This document shows positions 24,672-34,116 of a stretch of DNA of 64,000 nucleotides, one piece after another (positions within the stretch are counted from its first letter, which is position 1; every line of letters starts with the position of its first letter). The stretch covers positions 248,001 to 312,000 of the forward strand of contig NZ_RAPN01000001.1 of NCBI RefSeq assembly GCF_003610535.1. The letters are read 5' to 3'. The DNA is from Mangrovibacterium diazotrophicum (GTDB taxonomy: Bacteria; Bacteroidota; Bacteroidia; Bacteroidales; Prolixibacteraceae). The notes under the pieces are model-generated. The model did not search any database and was not told the DNA's origin. It saw only the letters and a program-made list of their open reading frames with translations. A program made the translations under genes and the position numbers.

Positions 24672-25751
24672 TTAGTCCAGCACAAATTTGTAGGTGATTG
24701 TTCCGGTTTGGAAAGCCGGCGCATTCGGATCGGCGTTGAAGCTCGCTTTTAAAGCCGCTTGTTTAGCAGCTTCCAACAGGCTGGCATTGTAAGTGTTTGT
24801 TCCCTGAACACCAGCTTTTGCATTGCTAACCTTTCCGTATTTGTCAACAGTAATACTTACCACCACAACTCCTTCTTCATTGCCAGGATAGCTCGGTTTT
24901 GGCAAACCGGTTGCGCTACGACCAGACAGGCTAAATGAGGGTCCGTTTCCGGAATTTCCGCTACCCGTACCACCGTCTCCATATTTTGAGGAATTGCCTC
25001 CATTTGGCGATCCTTGATTTCCTCCCGGATAAGAAACGCCTTGCCCGGTACTTTTGGAATCACTGCTTCCCGCCCCACCAGACCCTGAACCGAAGACGTT
25101 TGTCATGGAGTTGATTTTTGCAATCTTCGCAGCTTCCTCGGCTTCCTTGCGTTTGCGCTCTTCTTCAGCTTTCCGCTTTGCTTCGGCTTCCGCTTGTTTT
25201 TTGCGTTCAATTTCCGCTAAGCGCTGCTTTTCTGCTTCTATTTCTTTTTGTTTTTGGATCTCTGCCTGACGTTTCGCTTCAGCTTCGGCTGTTTGCTTAC
25301 GCTGAGTTTCCAGCTCTTCTTTTCGTTTTTGTTCCGCCAGTTGTTTTTGGCGAGCCAATTCGTCTTGTTTCTTTTTTGCTTCTTCCGCTTCTTTTTTCTT
25401 TTTGGCGGCTTCCAGGGCTACCGTCTTCTCGTAATCTTGCGTCATCAACTCCTCTTTGGCCTCAGCAGGTGCAGCTTGTGCAGCTGCTGGAGGCGGCGGT
25501 GGTGGCGTGCTTGCCTGTACCGGCGGTGCAGTTTCTTCCTGCTTTGCCGCAGCTGTGCTTTGACGTGGTGCGGGCGCAGGTTCTTCCTTGCCGGCTCCTT
25601 GCTTGCTGTTACCAAAATTCACCAAAACACCTTCTTCTCCCGGCAATGGTAGCGGGGTGAAAAAGCCAAACAGGAATAAGAGGATCAGAATGATCGCATG
25701 AAAAATGATCGTTCCCCAAAAACCTTCTTTATGTTCGCGGAAGTAGCTCAT
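24672..25751 (-). CDS. TonB/TolA-like energy transducer
   Basis: 359 aa. One N-terminal membrane helix (residues ~12-33), a Pro-rich stretch, a long Ala/Glu/Lys/Arg coiled-coil (~100-215, TolA-like), a Gly/Ser-rich linker, and a C-terminal TonB-type domain (GLPKPSYPGNEEGVVVVSITV with a YKFVLD end). It would span the periplasm and pass proton-motive energy from ExbBD to outer-membrane receptors, or act as a TolA equivalent. The start overlaps the exbD stop by one base (TAATG). Third gene of exbB-exbD-tonB. Confidence 0.88.
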   Translation of the reverse strand: MSYFREHKEGFWGTIIFHAIILILLFLFGFFTPLPLPGEEGVLVNFGNSKQGAGKEEPAPAPRQSTAAAKQEETAPPVQASTPPPPPPAAAQAAPAEAKEELMTQDYEKTVALEAAKKKKEAEEAKKKQDELARQKQLAEQKRKEELETQRKQTAEAEAKRQAEIQKQKEIEAEKQRLAEIERKKQAEAEAKRKAEEERKRKEAEEAAKIAKINSMTNVFGSGSGGAGSSDSKSTGQGVSYPGGNQGSPNGGNSSKYGDGGTGSGNSGNGPSFSLSGRSATGLPKPSYPGNEEGVVVVSITVDKYGKVSNAKAGVQGTNTYNASLLEAAKQAALKASFNADPNAPAFQTGTITYKFVLD

Positions 25752-26158
25752 TAACGTTCGGGGGCAGTTGCCAAAATCAATTTGTACTTATTGCGGCGTG
25801 CAATATTCATCACTTTTACGACCTGCTCAACAGGAACCGACTTGTCGGTATGGAGCGACACATAGGCCTCTGGATTGTCGCCGATGCTTCGTTGAAGTGC
25901 CGGTTCAATCTCGCTGAAGGAAACCCGTCGCGGAGTACCGTCGGTGTTCACGTAATATTTCAAATCTGCCGTGATGGAAATCGTTGTGATTGGTTTTGCA
26001 GCAGTTTGGTTGTTGCTTTCGGGTAGAAGCAGTTTCAGTGCGTTTGGTGCAATCAGGGTCGATGTAACCATGAAGAAGATCAGCAGCAAAAACACGATGT
26101 CGGTCATGGACGACATGCTGAAACTGGCATCTACTTTATTTCTTCGTTTTAAAGCCAT
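25751..26158 (-). CDS. exbD: ExbD/TolR biopolymer transport protein
   Basis: 135 aa with one N-terminal membrane helix (DIVFLLLIFFMVTSTL) that includes the conserved functional Asp in SMTDIVFLLLIFF, and a periplasmic domain ending YKLILATAPE. Works with ExbB as a proton-driven motor. It lies 5 nt after exbB and overlaps the tonB-like gene. Confidence 0.94.
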   Translation of the reverse strand: MALKRRNKVDASFSMSSMTDIVFLLLIFFMVTSTLIAPNALKLLLPESNNQTAAKPITTISITADLKYYVNTDGTPRRVSFSEIEPALQRSIGDNPEAYVSLHTDKSVPVEQVVKVMNIARRNKYKLILATAPER

Positions 26159-26163
26159 TGGTC

Positions 26164-26865
26164 TTATTTTGCTGGTTCATTCAATAAATCCAGGAATTCG
26201 GATGTGGTCGCTTCCATTTTGAAAACCACTTTCTCCACGCTTGATACCAGGATGTTGTAAGCGAAGTACGCGATAATACCGACGGTCAAACCGGCAACGG
26301 TAGTTACCATGGCCTGATAAATACCCGACGACAACAAGGTAACGTCGATATTGCTACCGGCATTTGCCATGTCGTAAAACGCCTGAATCATACCAATAAC
26401 AGTACCAAGGAACCCAATCATAGGGGCACCACCGGCAACACTAGCCAAAACCGGCAAACCTTTTTCCAACTTCGAAATCTCCAGGTTACCCACCATTTCA
26501 ATGGCCGAATTAACGTCTGACATCGGGCGTCCGATGCGCGTAATTCCTTTTTCAATCATGCGTGCAGTAGGCGTATCCTGAGAACGCGAAAGAGCCAAAG
26601 CAGCATCGATTTTCCCTTGCAGAATGTAATCTTTTACTTTTTCTAAAAGCGTGTTGTCCACGCGTCCTGCTTTCTTAACCGCCAAATAACGATCAACAAA
26701 AATGAAGACCGCAATTAACGACAATGCGAGGATCGGGATCATGATCCATCCTCCTTTTAAAGCCAAATCAAAAAAGCGGGTTACAATTCCATCTTGCGCA
26801 GCTTGAGCTACAGAGTCGGCACCTTCAACAGGTGTGCTCACTTGAAGTAAAACGAAGTTCAGCAT
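26164..26865 (-). CDS. exbB: ExbB/TolQ/MotA-family proton channel
   Basis: 233 aa from MLNFVLLQVSTPVEGAD; a longer start at 26916 is possible. Three membrane helices: ~33-55 (WIMIPILALSLIAVFIFVDRY), ~140-165 (PVLASVAGGAPMIGFLGTVIGMI) and ~185-210 (IYQAMVTTVAGLTVGIIAYF), with the conserved GFLGTVIGM and AMVTTVAGL motifs. First gene of the exbB-exbD-tonB operon. A terminator of the upstream nhaD gene separates them. Confidence 0.94.
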   Translation of the reverse strand: MLNFVLLQVSTPVEGADSVAQAAQDGIVTRFFDLALKGGWIMIPILALSLIAVFIFVDRYLAVKKAGRVDNTLLEKVKDYILQGKIDAALALSRSQDTPTARMIEKGITRIGRPMSDVNSAIEMVGNLEISKLEKGLPVLASVAGGAPMIGFLGTVIGMIQAFYDMANAGSNIDVTLLSSGIYQAMVTTVAGLTVGIIAYFAYNILVSSVEKVVFKMEATTSEFLDLLNEPAK

Positions 26866-26901
26866 ATAGTTTTCTGTTTTTTTAAATCCTGAGATAAATA
26901 A

Positions 26902-26934
26902 AACGAGGCACACCAAATAATAGTATGCCTCGCA
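26902..26934 (-). terminator. Intrinsic terminator after the NhaD-type gene
   Basis: On the minus strand a 9-bp stem (CGAGGCATA with TGTGCCTCG, one G-U pair) with an 11-nt loop is followed by TTTTATTT. It ends 40 nt before exbB and makes the motor operon separately transcribed. Confidence 0.6.
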
Positions 26935-26960
26935 AAAATAAGAATATTTTTAAGCTGACC

Positions 26961-28340
26961 TTACAGCATGAACTCAATATAATAGAAAGCTGCACCTGCT
27001 AAATAACCTACCAGTGCCAACCAGGAGATTTTCTTCAGATACCAGATGAAATCGATCTTTTCGAGGCCCATTGCAGCAACACCGGCAGCGGAACCAATGA
27101 TTAGCATACTACCGCCGGTACCGGCAGTGTAAGCCAGGAATTCCCAGAAAGTACCATCTTGCACAAAGCTCGCCATGTAGCCGGTTGCTCCTGTCTCGGC
27201 AATCGGGTACATACCCATTGCTCCGGCAACCAGCGGAACGTTGTCGACGATGGAAGACAGCACCCCAATCGCTAAGTCGATCAGGAAGATATCACCAAGA
27301 TGCTCGTCCAGGTATTGTGACAAAAGATGCAAGTGACCAGCCGATTGCAAAGCCGCAACAGCTGACAGAATTCCTAAGAAGAACAGGATTGTCGGTACGT
27401 CGACTTTGCGAAGTACGGCAGTAACACGCAGTTTATGCTTGATCTCGTCGTCCTTGTCTTTGTGCAGAATTTCAGAAACAACCCAAATGATACCCAGCGA
27501 CAGCAACATTCCCATGTAAGGGGGAAGGTGAGTGGTTGTCTTGAAAACAGGTACAAACAAAAGGCCTGCGATACCCAATATGAGCATTAAAATTTGTTCC
27601 CCGGGAGTTGTTAACTCTTTTTCATCGTCTTCAACAACCGGTCTGTTTACTTCACCTTTCATGGTGAAACTCAGGATTGTCAATGGAACCGCCATACAAA
27701 TAACACTTGGGATAAACACGCCCATCACGATCTTTGCCGCTGTGACTTGTCCACCGATCCACAACATGATGGTGGTCACATCTCCGATTGGAGACCACGC
27801 ACCTCCGGCATTTGCAGCCAGTACAACCATACTTGCAAAGAACCAGCGTGTTTGCTTGTCGTCAATCAGTTTTCGTAACAGAGCAACCAGCACGATGGTG
27901 GTTGTCAGGTTATCCAAAAGCGCTGACATGAAGAACGTCAGGAAACTCAGAATCCACAACAGTTTTACTTTGTTTGTTGTCGTGATTCGATCGGTAATCG
28001 CTTTAAATCCATTGTGCTGGTCAACCATTTCAACAATGGTCATCGCACCCAGTAAAAAGAATAATATTTCAGCAATCTCCCCCAGGTGATGGATGATTTC
28101 AAACTCGACAATAAACTCGTGAGCTGATTCAATTGATAACCAGACATTGTGTTCGTGAGCAAATTTCTCCCAAGCAGGGCTGTAGCCTAACGAAAAAATG
28201 TCCTTGGCCCCAATGATGTAAACGACCCAGCACAGCGTACCAATTATCAGGGCAGAAGCTGCTTTGTCCACTTTAATCGGGTGTTCCAATGCGATGGCCA
28301 GGTAACCAAGCACGAACACGACAACCATTAATACAAACAT
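26961..28340 (-). CDS. nhaD: NhaD-type Na+/H+ antiporter
   Basis: 459 aa, about 11-12 membrane segments, ion-transporter superfamily (ArsB/NhaD/CitM). It carries the NhaD marks: LSFLTFFMSALLDNLTTTIV around residue 130, AANAGGAWSPIGDVTTIMLW around 185, and later SSIVDNVPLVAGAMGMYP and GTGGSMLIIGSAAGVA. It exports Na+ or Li+ in exchange for protons, a common function in marine or alkaline-adapted bacteria. Single gene with its own promoter and terminator. Confidence 0.93.
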   Translation of the reverse strand: MFVLMVVVFVLGYLAIALEHPIKVDKAASALIIGTLCWVVYIIGAKDIFSLGYSPAWEKFAHEHNVWLSIESAHEFIVEFEIIHHLGEIAEILFFLLGAMTIVEMVDQHNGFKAITDRITTTNKVKLLWILSFLTFFMSALLDNLTTTIVLVALLRKLIDDKQTRWFFASMVVLAANAGGAWSPIGDVTTIMLWIGGQVTAAKIVMGVFIPSVICMAVPLTILSFTMKGEVNRPVVEDDEKELTTPGEQILMLILGIAGLLFVPVFKTTTHLPPYMGMLLSLGIIWVVSEILHKDKDDEIKHKLRVTAVLRKVDVPTILFFLGILSAVAALQSAGHLHLLSQYLDEHLGDIFLIDLAIGVLSSIVDNVPLVAGAMGMYPIAETGATGYMASFVQDGTFWEFLAYTAGTGGSMLIIGSAAGVAAMGLEKIDFIWYLKKISWLALVGYLAGAAFYYIEFML

Positions 28341-28379
28341 ACTTAACAGATTAGGTTAATTTTTCTAGATTTTGATTTT

Positions 28380-28387
28380 CAAAGATA
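28380..28387 (-). promoter_or_regulatory. Candidate -7 element of nhaD
   Basis: TATCTTTG on the minus strand fits TAnnTTTG, 39 nt upstream of the ATG. No ideal -33 TTTG. Confidence 0.38.
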
Positions 28388-28466
28388 GAAGAACCTCTGT
28401 TTTAAGCTATGATTTTAGGTATAAAAAAAACAGCGAAGAGTGATTTTTACGATCTATTGTTCAACA

Positions 28467-31400
28467 CTATTCGGCTTTCTTTTTGCCGAACAGTCGCAAG
28501 AATTTTTGCCACAACTCTTCGAAGGTATCGTAACTTTCGCGATAGCTCAAGCCGATGCCTTGCTTGTAAGGCGAGGTGTCGTAGATGATGTTGTTATTGG
28601 AGTGATTGTATGCTTTCAACTGAAGTTTGCCGTTGTTGGTCAGTTTCACATTCACGTCGAAATCGCCAACAATGTTACTGTTGCTGTTATTGTAGGTACT
28701 ACCGGTTTGATTGGCGTTGTTGCTGATGTTACCGTTAATCGTAACCCGGTCGTTGAAAATCTGCGTGCTCAAAGCCAACTCAATCTCGTCGTCGGTAATT
28801 TGGTTGCCCGGGCGGTAGTTGATACCAATGTCGAAATCGTTACTAATCTGCGACAGCCAATTGCTCAATTGGTTCGAGAAAAGTTCGCTGGCTGTTGTTC
28901 CAACCAGGTTTGGGTTCTGTGCCTCGTAGGTGCCCCGCAAATATTCGGGCGTGTAAAACTTACCCATTACAAGCAGCGATAGCATTTGCTTGTTCATGTC
29001 TTCTTCGGTGTTCATGTATTGCCGAACCTGCTCCCTGATTTGGTCTTCTGCGGTCGGAAATTCAATGTCGAATGCAATATTGGGGTTGCTGAGTTGATTT
29101 TTTAACGAGATTTTGCAGTTCACCGGGATGCGTTGATTAACGTCGATATTTTGATAGCTGTTTGCCAGCAAATCGTTCAAGGACGCTTTTAACTTGTAAA
29201 CGGCATTCAGGTCAATGGTCGCATCGTACGGACTGCCGTTCCAGCGAATTTTTCCGCCGTTCTCGATATCGAATTTCTTATTGATGACGTTCTTCAGCGT
29301 AAACAGGTAGTCTCCCCGGTCGACGGTGTATTCGCCGTACATTTCGATATTGAAATCCGGGTCTATTTTCACCTGCAGTGTTCCGTTTCCTGTTGCCCGA
29401 ATCATATCGCCAACCTGCGAGTTGTAGATCAATTGGAATCTCGCGTCCGGCGTGATGTTGACGTTGAAGTTCATGAAGACGGCCGATTTGTCCTGTGAAC
29501 CGCGCACAAAAGACGGTTTTTCGGTCGTTGATTTGTGATCGACAAAGCGGATGAAGTCGTAAACTTCGGCTTCCTGCTGGTAATCGAGCGAAATATTCAG
29601 CGCTGTGTGACCGAGTGTCGTTGCCGAGCCGTCAATATTCACACGTTGCCCGTGACCGGTAATCCGTACGATACCATTGGCATAGGCTTTCCCGTAAAAT
29701 TGCGCGTTTAAAGCAGGCGTCGTATTGATGATCTGGAGATTTCTTGAATTGACACTGAGGTTGTAATCCATATTCGAGAAGTTGTCGTGCCGGATTGATC
29801 CGTTGAAAACTCCCGTATTTCCTTCAAAATCGTTGATGGTGATGTTCGGGAAAATGATTGAATCGTTTCGGAACTTCACCGTATCGGTAAAATAATAGCC
29901 CACCTGTAAATACGTCAAAGCCAGACCAGCATTGGTCGCCAGCACATCACCATTCATTTCTATTTTATCCAGCCCGCCGGTTATTTTTACTTCGCCGGTC
30001 GCGTCACCGTGTATATTTTGGAAACTTCCGGCTAAAATAGGGCCGAGCAAACTTAACGAGAGTCCTTCCGCATCCAGCGTCAAATCCAGGCTGTCTTGCT
30101 CCGGGAAATAGCTGCCATAGCCGTATAGTGTTTGCCGCGAGTCATTGGAAACAATCAACTCTGTCTGGACAGCGTTGGACGCGCGATCCCATTTACTGAG
30201 TGCGCTGATATTGCCGACCTTCGTATCATTGTAGGTAAAATCATTCAATTTAATGTCCGAAAGGAAAAGCGGCCGCTCGTACATGTCAATCAGGCTGATT
30301 GATCCATCCATGGTACCGTTGAGCTTATTTCTGTCTCCGAGAAGTAAATTCAGGTTCTTCAGATCAATATTTTTCACCCGTAGTTCTAACTGGTCGTCGT
30401 GGTTTTTGGATGCGATGCCGTTGATGGCAATAAACTGTTGTCCGTTCGAGATCATCACATTGTCAAACTCAACCCGGCTCGAATCAATTGCCATTGCCGA
30501 TGGGTGAACCTGCCAAAGCGTATCGGCGATATAGATTTTACTGGGGGCAATTTTTATATCGACATGGTTGGTTTGGTCTTTCCGTTTTGTGAAGGCCACT
30601 TTTCCCTCCAATTCACCGCTGTAAGTCAGAATATCGTAATTGTTCCATAGTAATTTAGTGTCCATTTCATCGTCGGCAGCTGATGCAAGAAGCGCCAGGT
30701 TGTACAATCGCTGACTGTCGCCAATCTGAAATTCTTCCATGCGGGTTTTCAGTTCAAGCTTATCGTTGGAATGAATCGACAGAGAATATCCCTTTACAAC
30801 CATGTTGTTGAGCTGAACATTTTCAATCTCGGAGTATAAATCGATCCGGTGATTTATTTCGTCGAATTTGCCTGTGATATAACCGGGGCTGATGCGGAGT
30901 TTGGGATAGAATGTTTGCAGAACGGGCTCCAGATTCTTCATCTCAACATCGAAACTAAACTTGTTTAAGCCCGGTGTTTCCTGGATTTCCGCTGCGCTTG
31001 AGGGCAAATAATATTTCACCAGGTTTTCGATCGATTTTCCAAGCGACGCAAAAAGGTAGCTCCCCTCGATATCAGCATCAATGAAGTCTGATTTTATTTC
31101 CAGCCTGTTTGTCTCGGCTGCCGTGGTGTTTATTATTAAACTGTTCAGTAAAATCGTATCGTTTTCGTTGACGTATTTCCCGTCGTCGAATTTGATTGCT
31201 CCTTTGATATCGTCGATTTTACTTCCTGTGAAATTGGCATTGACGTGCATGGAAAGTTCCGACCGCTTGAAATACTTATCGAGTTGCAGTGCTACCAGGT
31301 CCGCTTTGTCCAGTTTCAATTCAAAATCGAAAAGCGAAGAGTCCGGATCCAGGTTCAGTTTACCATTGAAGGCACACTCCAGATTTTTATCGTGAATGTT

Positions 31401-32861
31401 CAGATCTCCTTCAAAACGATGTTCCTGAATCAAGCCGTCGAGCACAATGTTTTTGTACTTGTAGTTGTTGAATTGAATGCTGTCGATGGCTCCGACCACT
31501 GTTGCATTCATCGTATTTTTGTTCTGGTTGAATTGGCCGTCAATTTGCCCGCCGAAAGTTACCCGTCCCAGTTTTGAATTCTGCACAAAGCGCCCCAAGC
31601 GGAAATTGATGGTTTTAATATGTCCATTAACGTCCAGTAGGCCGTTGGATGCCGGACGGAAAGAAAGGTCCGTACGGATGCGTCCGAAATTCGAATTAAT
31701 TGTTCCGTAAGCCACAAAATCACTCAGGAAGCCGGTGAAGTTACCGTTGTATTGAATGACGCCGGCCTCGTTCAGGGTTGACGAGATTTTAGGGTAGGGC
31801 GATTCCGAGCTGTTCGGCAGTCGGATTGCAGCAATATCTTTAAAGTCGAGGGTGGAATTCTTCAGATCGAGTTGGATGAATGTTTTTTCAAAATCAGGTA
31901 ATCCGTTCACATAAAAGTCGCAATTAATTGCCGTCGAATTGCCGGTTTTAATTTGAAGATCCCGTGCCTTCAGTTCCGATATTTTTCCGAAAACGTGGCC
32001 CGAAATATCAATTTTCTGATCCATTCCCCTGATTTCTGGAACAACCGTTGCAACATCCTGCAAATCAATTTGCGATTGCTTCAAGTCCACATCGATATAC
32101 GATTCCGTGAATTTGGAGCCATCCTTCATTTTGCTTTGGTCAAACACAACATCTGCCTGCGTGATCACCGAATTCGGTGTCAACACCTTCAAATTGCGCA
32201 GTTTGATCATTTTCCGGTACGATACAAATTCGGCACTCAGATTCGATAAACTAAAGCTCTTGGGATCGTTGAACTGCATTTCATTAATCCTGAAGTAAAT
32301 TGAATCTTTTTCCAAATTCAGGTCTGATACCTCCAGGTGGATATTCTGCAAGTCGATTAAATGATAGTCCTGTTGATTAAAATAAGAATAACCAACCTTC
32401 GCCTGGTCAAACAAAAATGTCTCACAAGTGATATTCCAGCCCAGCGTATCGCGATCAGCTTTCGAACTGCGGAGACTGTCCAGCAGAAATCCATAGTTCG
32501 GAAAATGCTGCTCGTTGAGCGACAGAAAGACTTTCGTTCGCAATAAATTGACCGAAGACAGGTTGATATTGTGCTTTTTCAGGTTCAGATGATCGATTGT
32601 TGCGATCAAATTATCGATGTACAGAAGTGTATCCTGTTTTTGATCTTCGATGTACACTTCTTTTAAAATCAGCTTGTTGAAGAATGAAATATCAACGCTT
32701 TTGATACTGATGGTTGTATTGAATTTCTTGCTGAGCTGATTGGTAATTTGGCGGACAACAAAAGTTTGAACGGCGCTGGTTTGAAAGGCCAGGTAAATTA
32801 TGAGTAATAACAACGCTAATACTCCCGTAAACCAAACTACTATTTTGACTGTTTTTTTAAT
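28467..32861 (-). CDS. TamB-like translocation/assembly protein (AsmA superfamily)
   Basis: About 1460 aa with a DUF490/TamB domain at the C-terminus (DRGDYLFTLKNVINKKFDIENGG, later LSLLVMGKFYTPEYLRG). An N-terminal membrane helix is followed by hundreds of residues of repeating beta strands, as expected for a bridge-like lipid or barrel-assembly factor between the two membranes. The start is odd: the first canonical start (TTG, 32813) cuts into the membrane helix, while the frame is open further and would supply the usual Lys-rich N-terminus (IKKTVKIVVWFTG) from an ATT codon at 32861, which follows an AGGGG sequence; a stop lies just upstream. Divergent from tsaD. Confidence 0.9.
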   Translation of the reverse strand: MKKTVKIVVWFTGVLALLLLIIYLAFQTSAVQTFVVRQITNQLSKKFNTTISIKSVDISFFNKLILKEVYIEDQKQDTLLYIDNLIATIDHLNLKKHNINLSSVNLLRTKVFLSLNEQHFPNYGFLLDSLRSSKADRDTLGWNITCETFLFDQAKVGYSYFNQQDYHLIDLQNIHLEVSDLNLEKDSIYFRINEMQFNDPKSFSLSNLSAEFVSYRKMIKLRNLKVLTPNSVITQADVVFDQSKMKDGSKFTESYIDVDLKQSQIDLQDVATVVPEIRGMDQKIDISGHVFGKISELKARDLQIKTGNSTAINCDFYVNGLPDFEKTFIQLDLKNSTLDFKDIAAIRLPNSSESPYPKISSTLNEAGVIQYNGNFTGFLSDFVAYGTINSNFGRIRTDLSFRPASNGLLDVNGHIKTINFRLGRFVQNSKLGRVTFGGQIDGQFNQNKNTMNATVVGAIDSIQFNNYKYKNIVLDGLIQEHRFEGDLNIHDKNLECAFNGKLNLDPDSSLFDFELKLDKADLVALQLDKYFKRSELSMHVNANFTGSKIDDIKGAIKFDDGKYVNENDTILLNSLIINTTAAETNRLEIKSDFIDADIEGSYLFASLGKSIENLVKYYLPSSAAEIQETPGLNKFSFDVEMKNLEPVLQTFYPKLRISPGYITGKFDEINHRIDLYSEIENVQLNNMVVKGYSLSIHSNDKLELKTRMEEFQIGDSQRLYNLALLASAADDEMDTKLLWNNYDILTYSGELEGKVAFTKRKDQTNHVDIKIAPSKIYIADTLWQVHPSAMAIDSSRVEFDNVMISNGQQFIAINGIASKNHDDQLELRVKNIDLKNLNLLLGDRNKLNGTMDGSISLIDMYERPLFLSDIKLNDFTYNDTKVGNISALSKWDRASNAVQTELIVSNDSRQTLYGYGSYFPEQDSLDLTLDAEGLSLSLLGPILAGSFQNIHGDATGEVKITGGLDKIEMNGDVLATNAGLALTYLQVGYYFTDTVKFRNDSIIFPNITINDFEGNTGVFNGSIRHDNFSNMDYNLSVNSRNLQIINTTPALNAQFYGKAYANGIVRITGHGQRVNIDGSATTLGHTALNISLDYQQEAEVYDFIRFVDHKSTTEKPSFVRGSQDKSAVFMNFNVNITPDARFQLIYNSQVGDMIRATGNGTLQVKIDPDFNIEMYGEYTVDRGDYLFTLKNVINKKFDIENGGKIRWNGSPYDATIDLNAVYKLKASLNDLLANSYQNIDVNQRIPVNCKISLKNQLSNPNIAFDIEFPTAEDQIREQVRQYMNTEEDMNKQMLSLLVMGKFYTPEYLRGTYEAQNPNLVGTTASELFSNQLSNWLSQISNDFDIGINYRPGNQITDDEIELALSTQIFNDRVTINGNISNNANQTGSTYNNSNSNIVGDFDVNVKLTNNGKLQLKAYNHSNNNIIYDTSPYKQGIGLSYRESYDTFEELWQKFLRLFGKKKAE

Positions 32862-32958
32862 ACTTTTGTCCCCTTATTTAGACGCAAAATAAACTAAAAT
32901 CAATGGATTTATTAAGTCCGGCGGCAAAGTTTTCCAGCGAAAAATGTACCAAAAAATC

Positions 32959-33996
32959 ATGGAACAGAAAAAAGATATCATCATTCTCGGAATTGAATCG
33001 TCCTGTGACGATACATCGGCTGCCGTGTTGAAGAACGGTTATTTGTTATCGAACATCATTGCCAGCCAAAAGGTGCACGAAGCTTACGGTGGTGTGGTGC
33101 CAGAACTGGCTTCGCGGGCACATCAGCAAAATATTGTCCCGGTCGTTGATCAGGCTATTAAACAAGCCGGCATTGACCGAAAGGATATTTCAGCCGTTGC
33201 GTTTACTCGTGGCCCGGGCTTACTGGGTTCGTTGCTGGTTGGCACTTCGTTTGCAAAAGGTTATGCGTTAGCTGCCGGCGTTCCGATGATTGAAATCAAC
33301 CACCTGCAAGGGCACGTTTTGGCTCACTTTCTGAAAGAAGATGGCGCTGAAAACCGTGAACCTAAATTTCCACACCTGTGCTTGTTGGTGAGTGGCGGTA
33401 ATTCGCAGATTATTTTGGTGAAAGATCACCTGGAAATGGAAGTGATCGGCCAGACCATTGACGATGCTGCTGGCGAAGCTTTCGATAAATGTGCGAAAGT
33501 GATGGGAATGCCTTACCCGGGCGGACCATTGATCGACCGTTTGGCGAAAGAAGGAAATCCCGATGCATTCCAGTTTGCCAAGCCACAAATTAAGGATTTG
33601 GACTACAGTTTTAGTGGTCTGAAAACAAGTTTCCTCTACTTCCTGCGCGATCAGCTGAAGGAAAATGAAAATTTCATAGAGGAGAACAAACCGGATTTGT
33701 GTGCCTCGCTTCAACGGACGATTATCGAGATTTTGATGAAGAAACTCGTGAAGGCCTGCAAAGAGACCGGTATCCGCGAAGTGACCGTCGCTGGTGGTGT
33801 TTCGGCCAACTCTGGTTTGCAAAATGCCTTGCGCGAAGAGGCGGCAAAACGCAAATGGAACCTCTTTATTCCGAAATTTGCCTTTACAATGGACAACGCT
33901 GCGATGATTGCGATGACCGGCCATTACAAATACCTGAACAACGAGTTCGCCGAGATGGATGCCGTTCCTTTCGCGCGAATGAATATTCAGGAATAA
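32959..33996 (+). CDS. tsaD: tRNA N6-threonylcarbamoyladenosine transferase TsaD
   Basis: 345 aa (an ATG 15 nt earlier is also possible). Essential enzyme that transfers the threonylcarbamoyl group to A37 of ANN-decoding tRNAs together with TsaB/TsaE. Begins IIILGIESSCDDTSAAV, metal-binding HLQGH in INHLQGHVLAHF near residue 110, ASKMRG-type ATPase core motifs LVSGGNSQI, DDAAGEAFDKCAKVMG, YPGGPLIDRLA, and the late VAGGVSANSGL and DNAAMIAMTG. Divergent from the tamB-like gene, with about 100 nt between them. Confidence 0.97.
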   Translation: MEQKKDIIILGIESSCDDTSAAVLKNGYLLSNIIASQKVHEAYGGVVPELASRAHQQNIVPVVDQAIKQAGIDRKDISAVAFTRGPGLLGSLLVGTSFAKGYALAAGVPMIEINHLQGHVLAHFLKEDGAENREPKFPHLCLLVSGGNSQIILVKDHLEMEVIGQTIDDAAGEAFDKCAKVMGMPYPGGPLIDRLAKEGNPDAFQFAKPQIKDLDYSFSGLKTSFLYFLRDQLKENENFIEENKPDLCASLQRTIIEILMKKLVKACKETGIREVTVAGGVSANSGLQNALREEAAKRKWNLFIPKFAFTMDNAAMIAMTGHYKYLNNEFAEMDAVPFARMNIQE

Positions 33997-34002
33997 CTTC
34001 GC

Positions 34003-34097
34003 GTCATTAGTTGGTGTTAATTGTCATTCGGTAGTCATTTGGTTGACATTTGAGACACCGACCCATCTTTGGAATTTGGATTTTTCTAATTCGGAAT
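34003..34097. repeat. Degenerate tracts in the tsaD-cobW gap
   Basis: Two low-complexity stretches: GTCATTAG/GTCATTCGGTAGTCATTTGG-like units (34003-34053) and TTTGGAATTTGGATTTTTC (34069-34087). The second kind recurs at 35171 in the next gap. Non-coding. Confidence 0.45.
34043..34071 (+). promoter_or_regulatory. Candidate promoter of the CobW-type GTPase gene
   Basis: TTG at 34043-34045, an 18-nt spacer, and CATCTTTG at 34064-34071, a near match to TAnnTTTG (C for T in the first place), 45 nt before the ATG. Confidence 0.35.
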
Positions 34098-34116
34098 TTC
34101 TACACCCTTGAGTAGC

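Noticed and set aside
25118-25660. Long antisense frames opposite the TonB-like gene
   Set aside because: They arise from the repetitive Ala/Lys/Glu codons of the coiled coil read in reverse, giving Leu/Ser/Phe-rich sequence with no domain.
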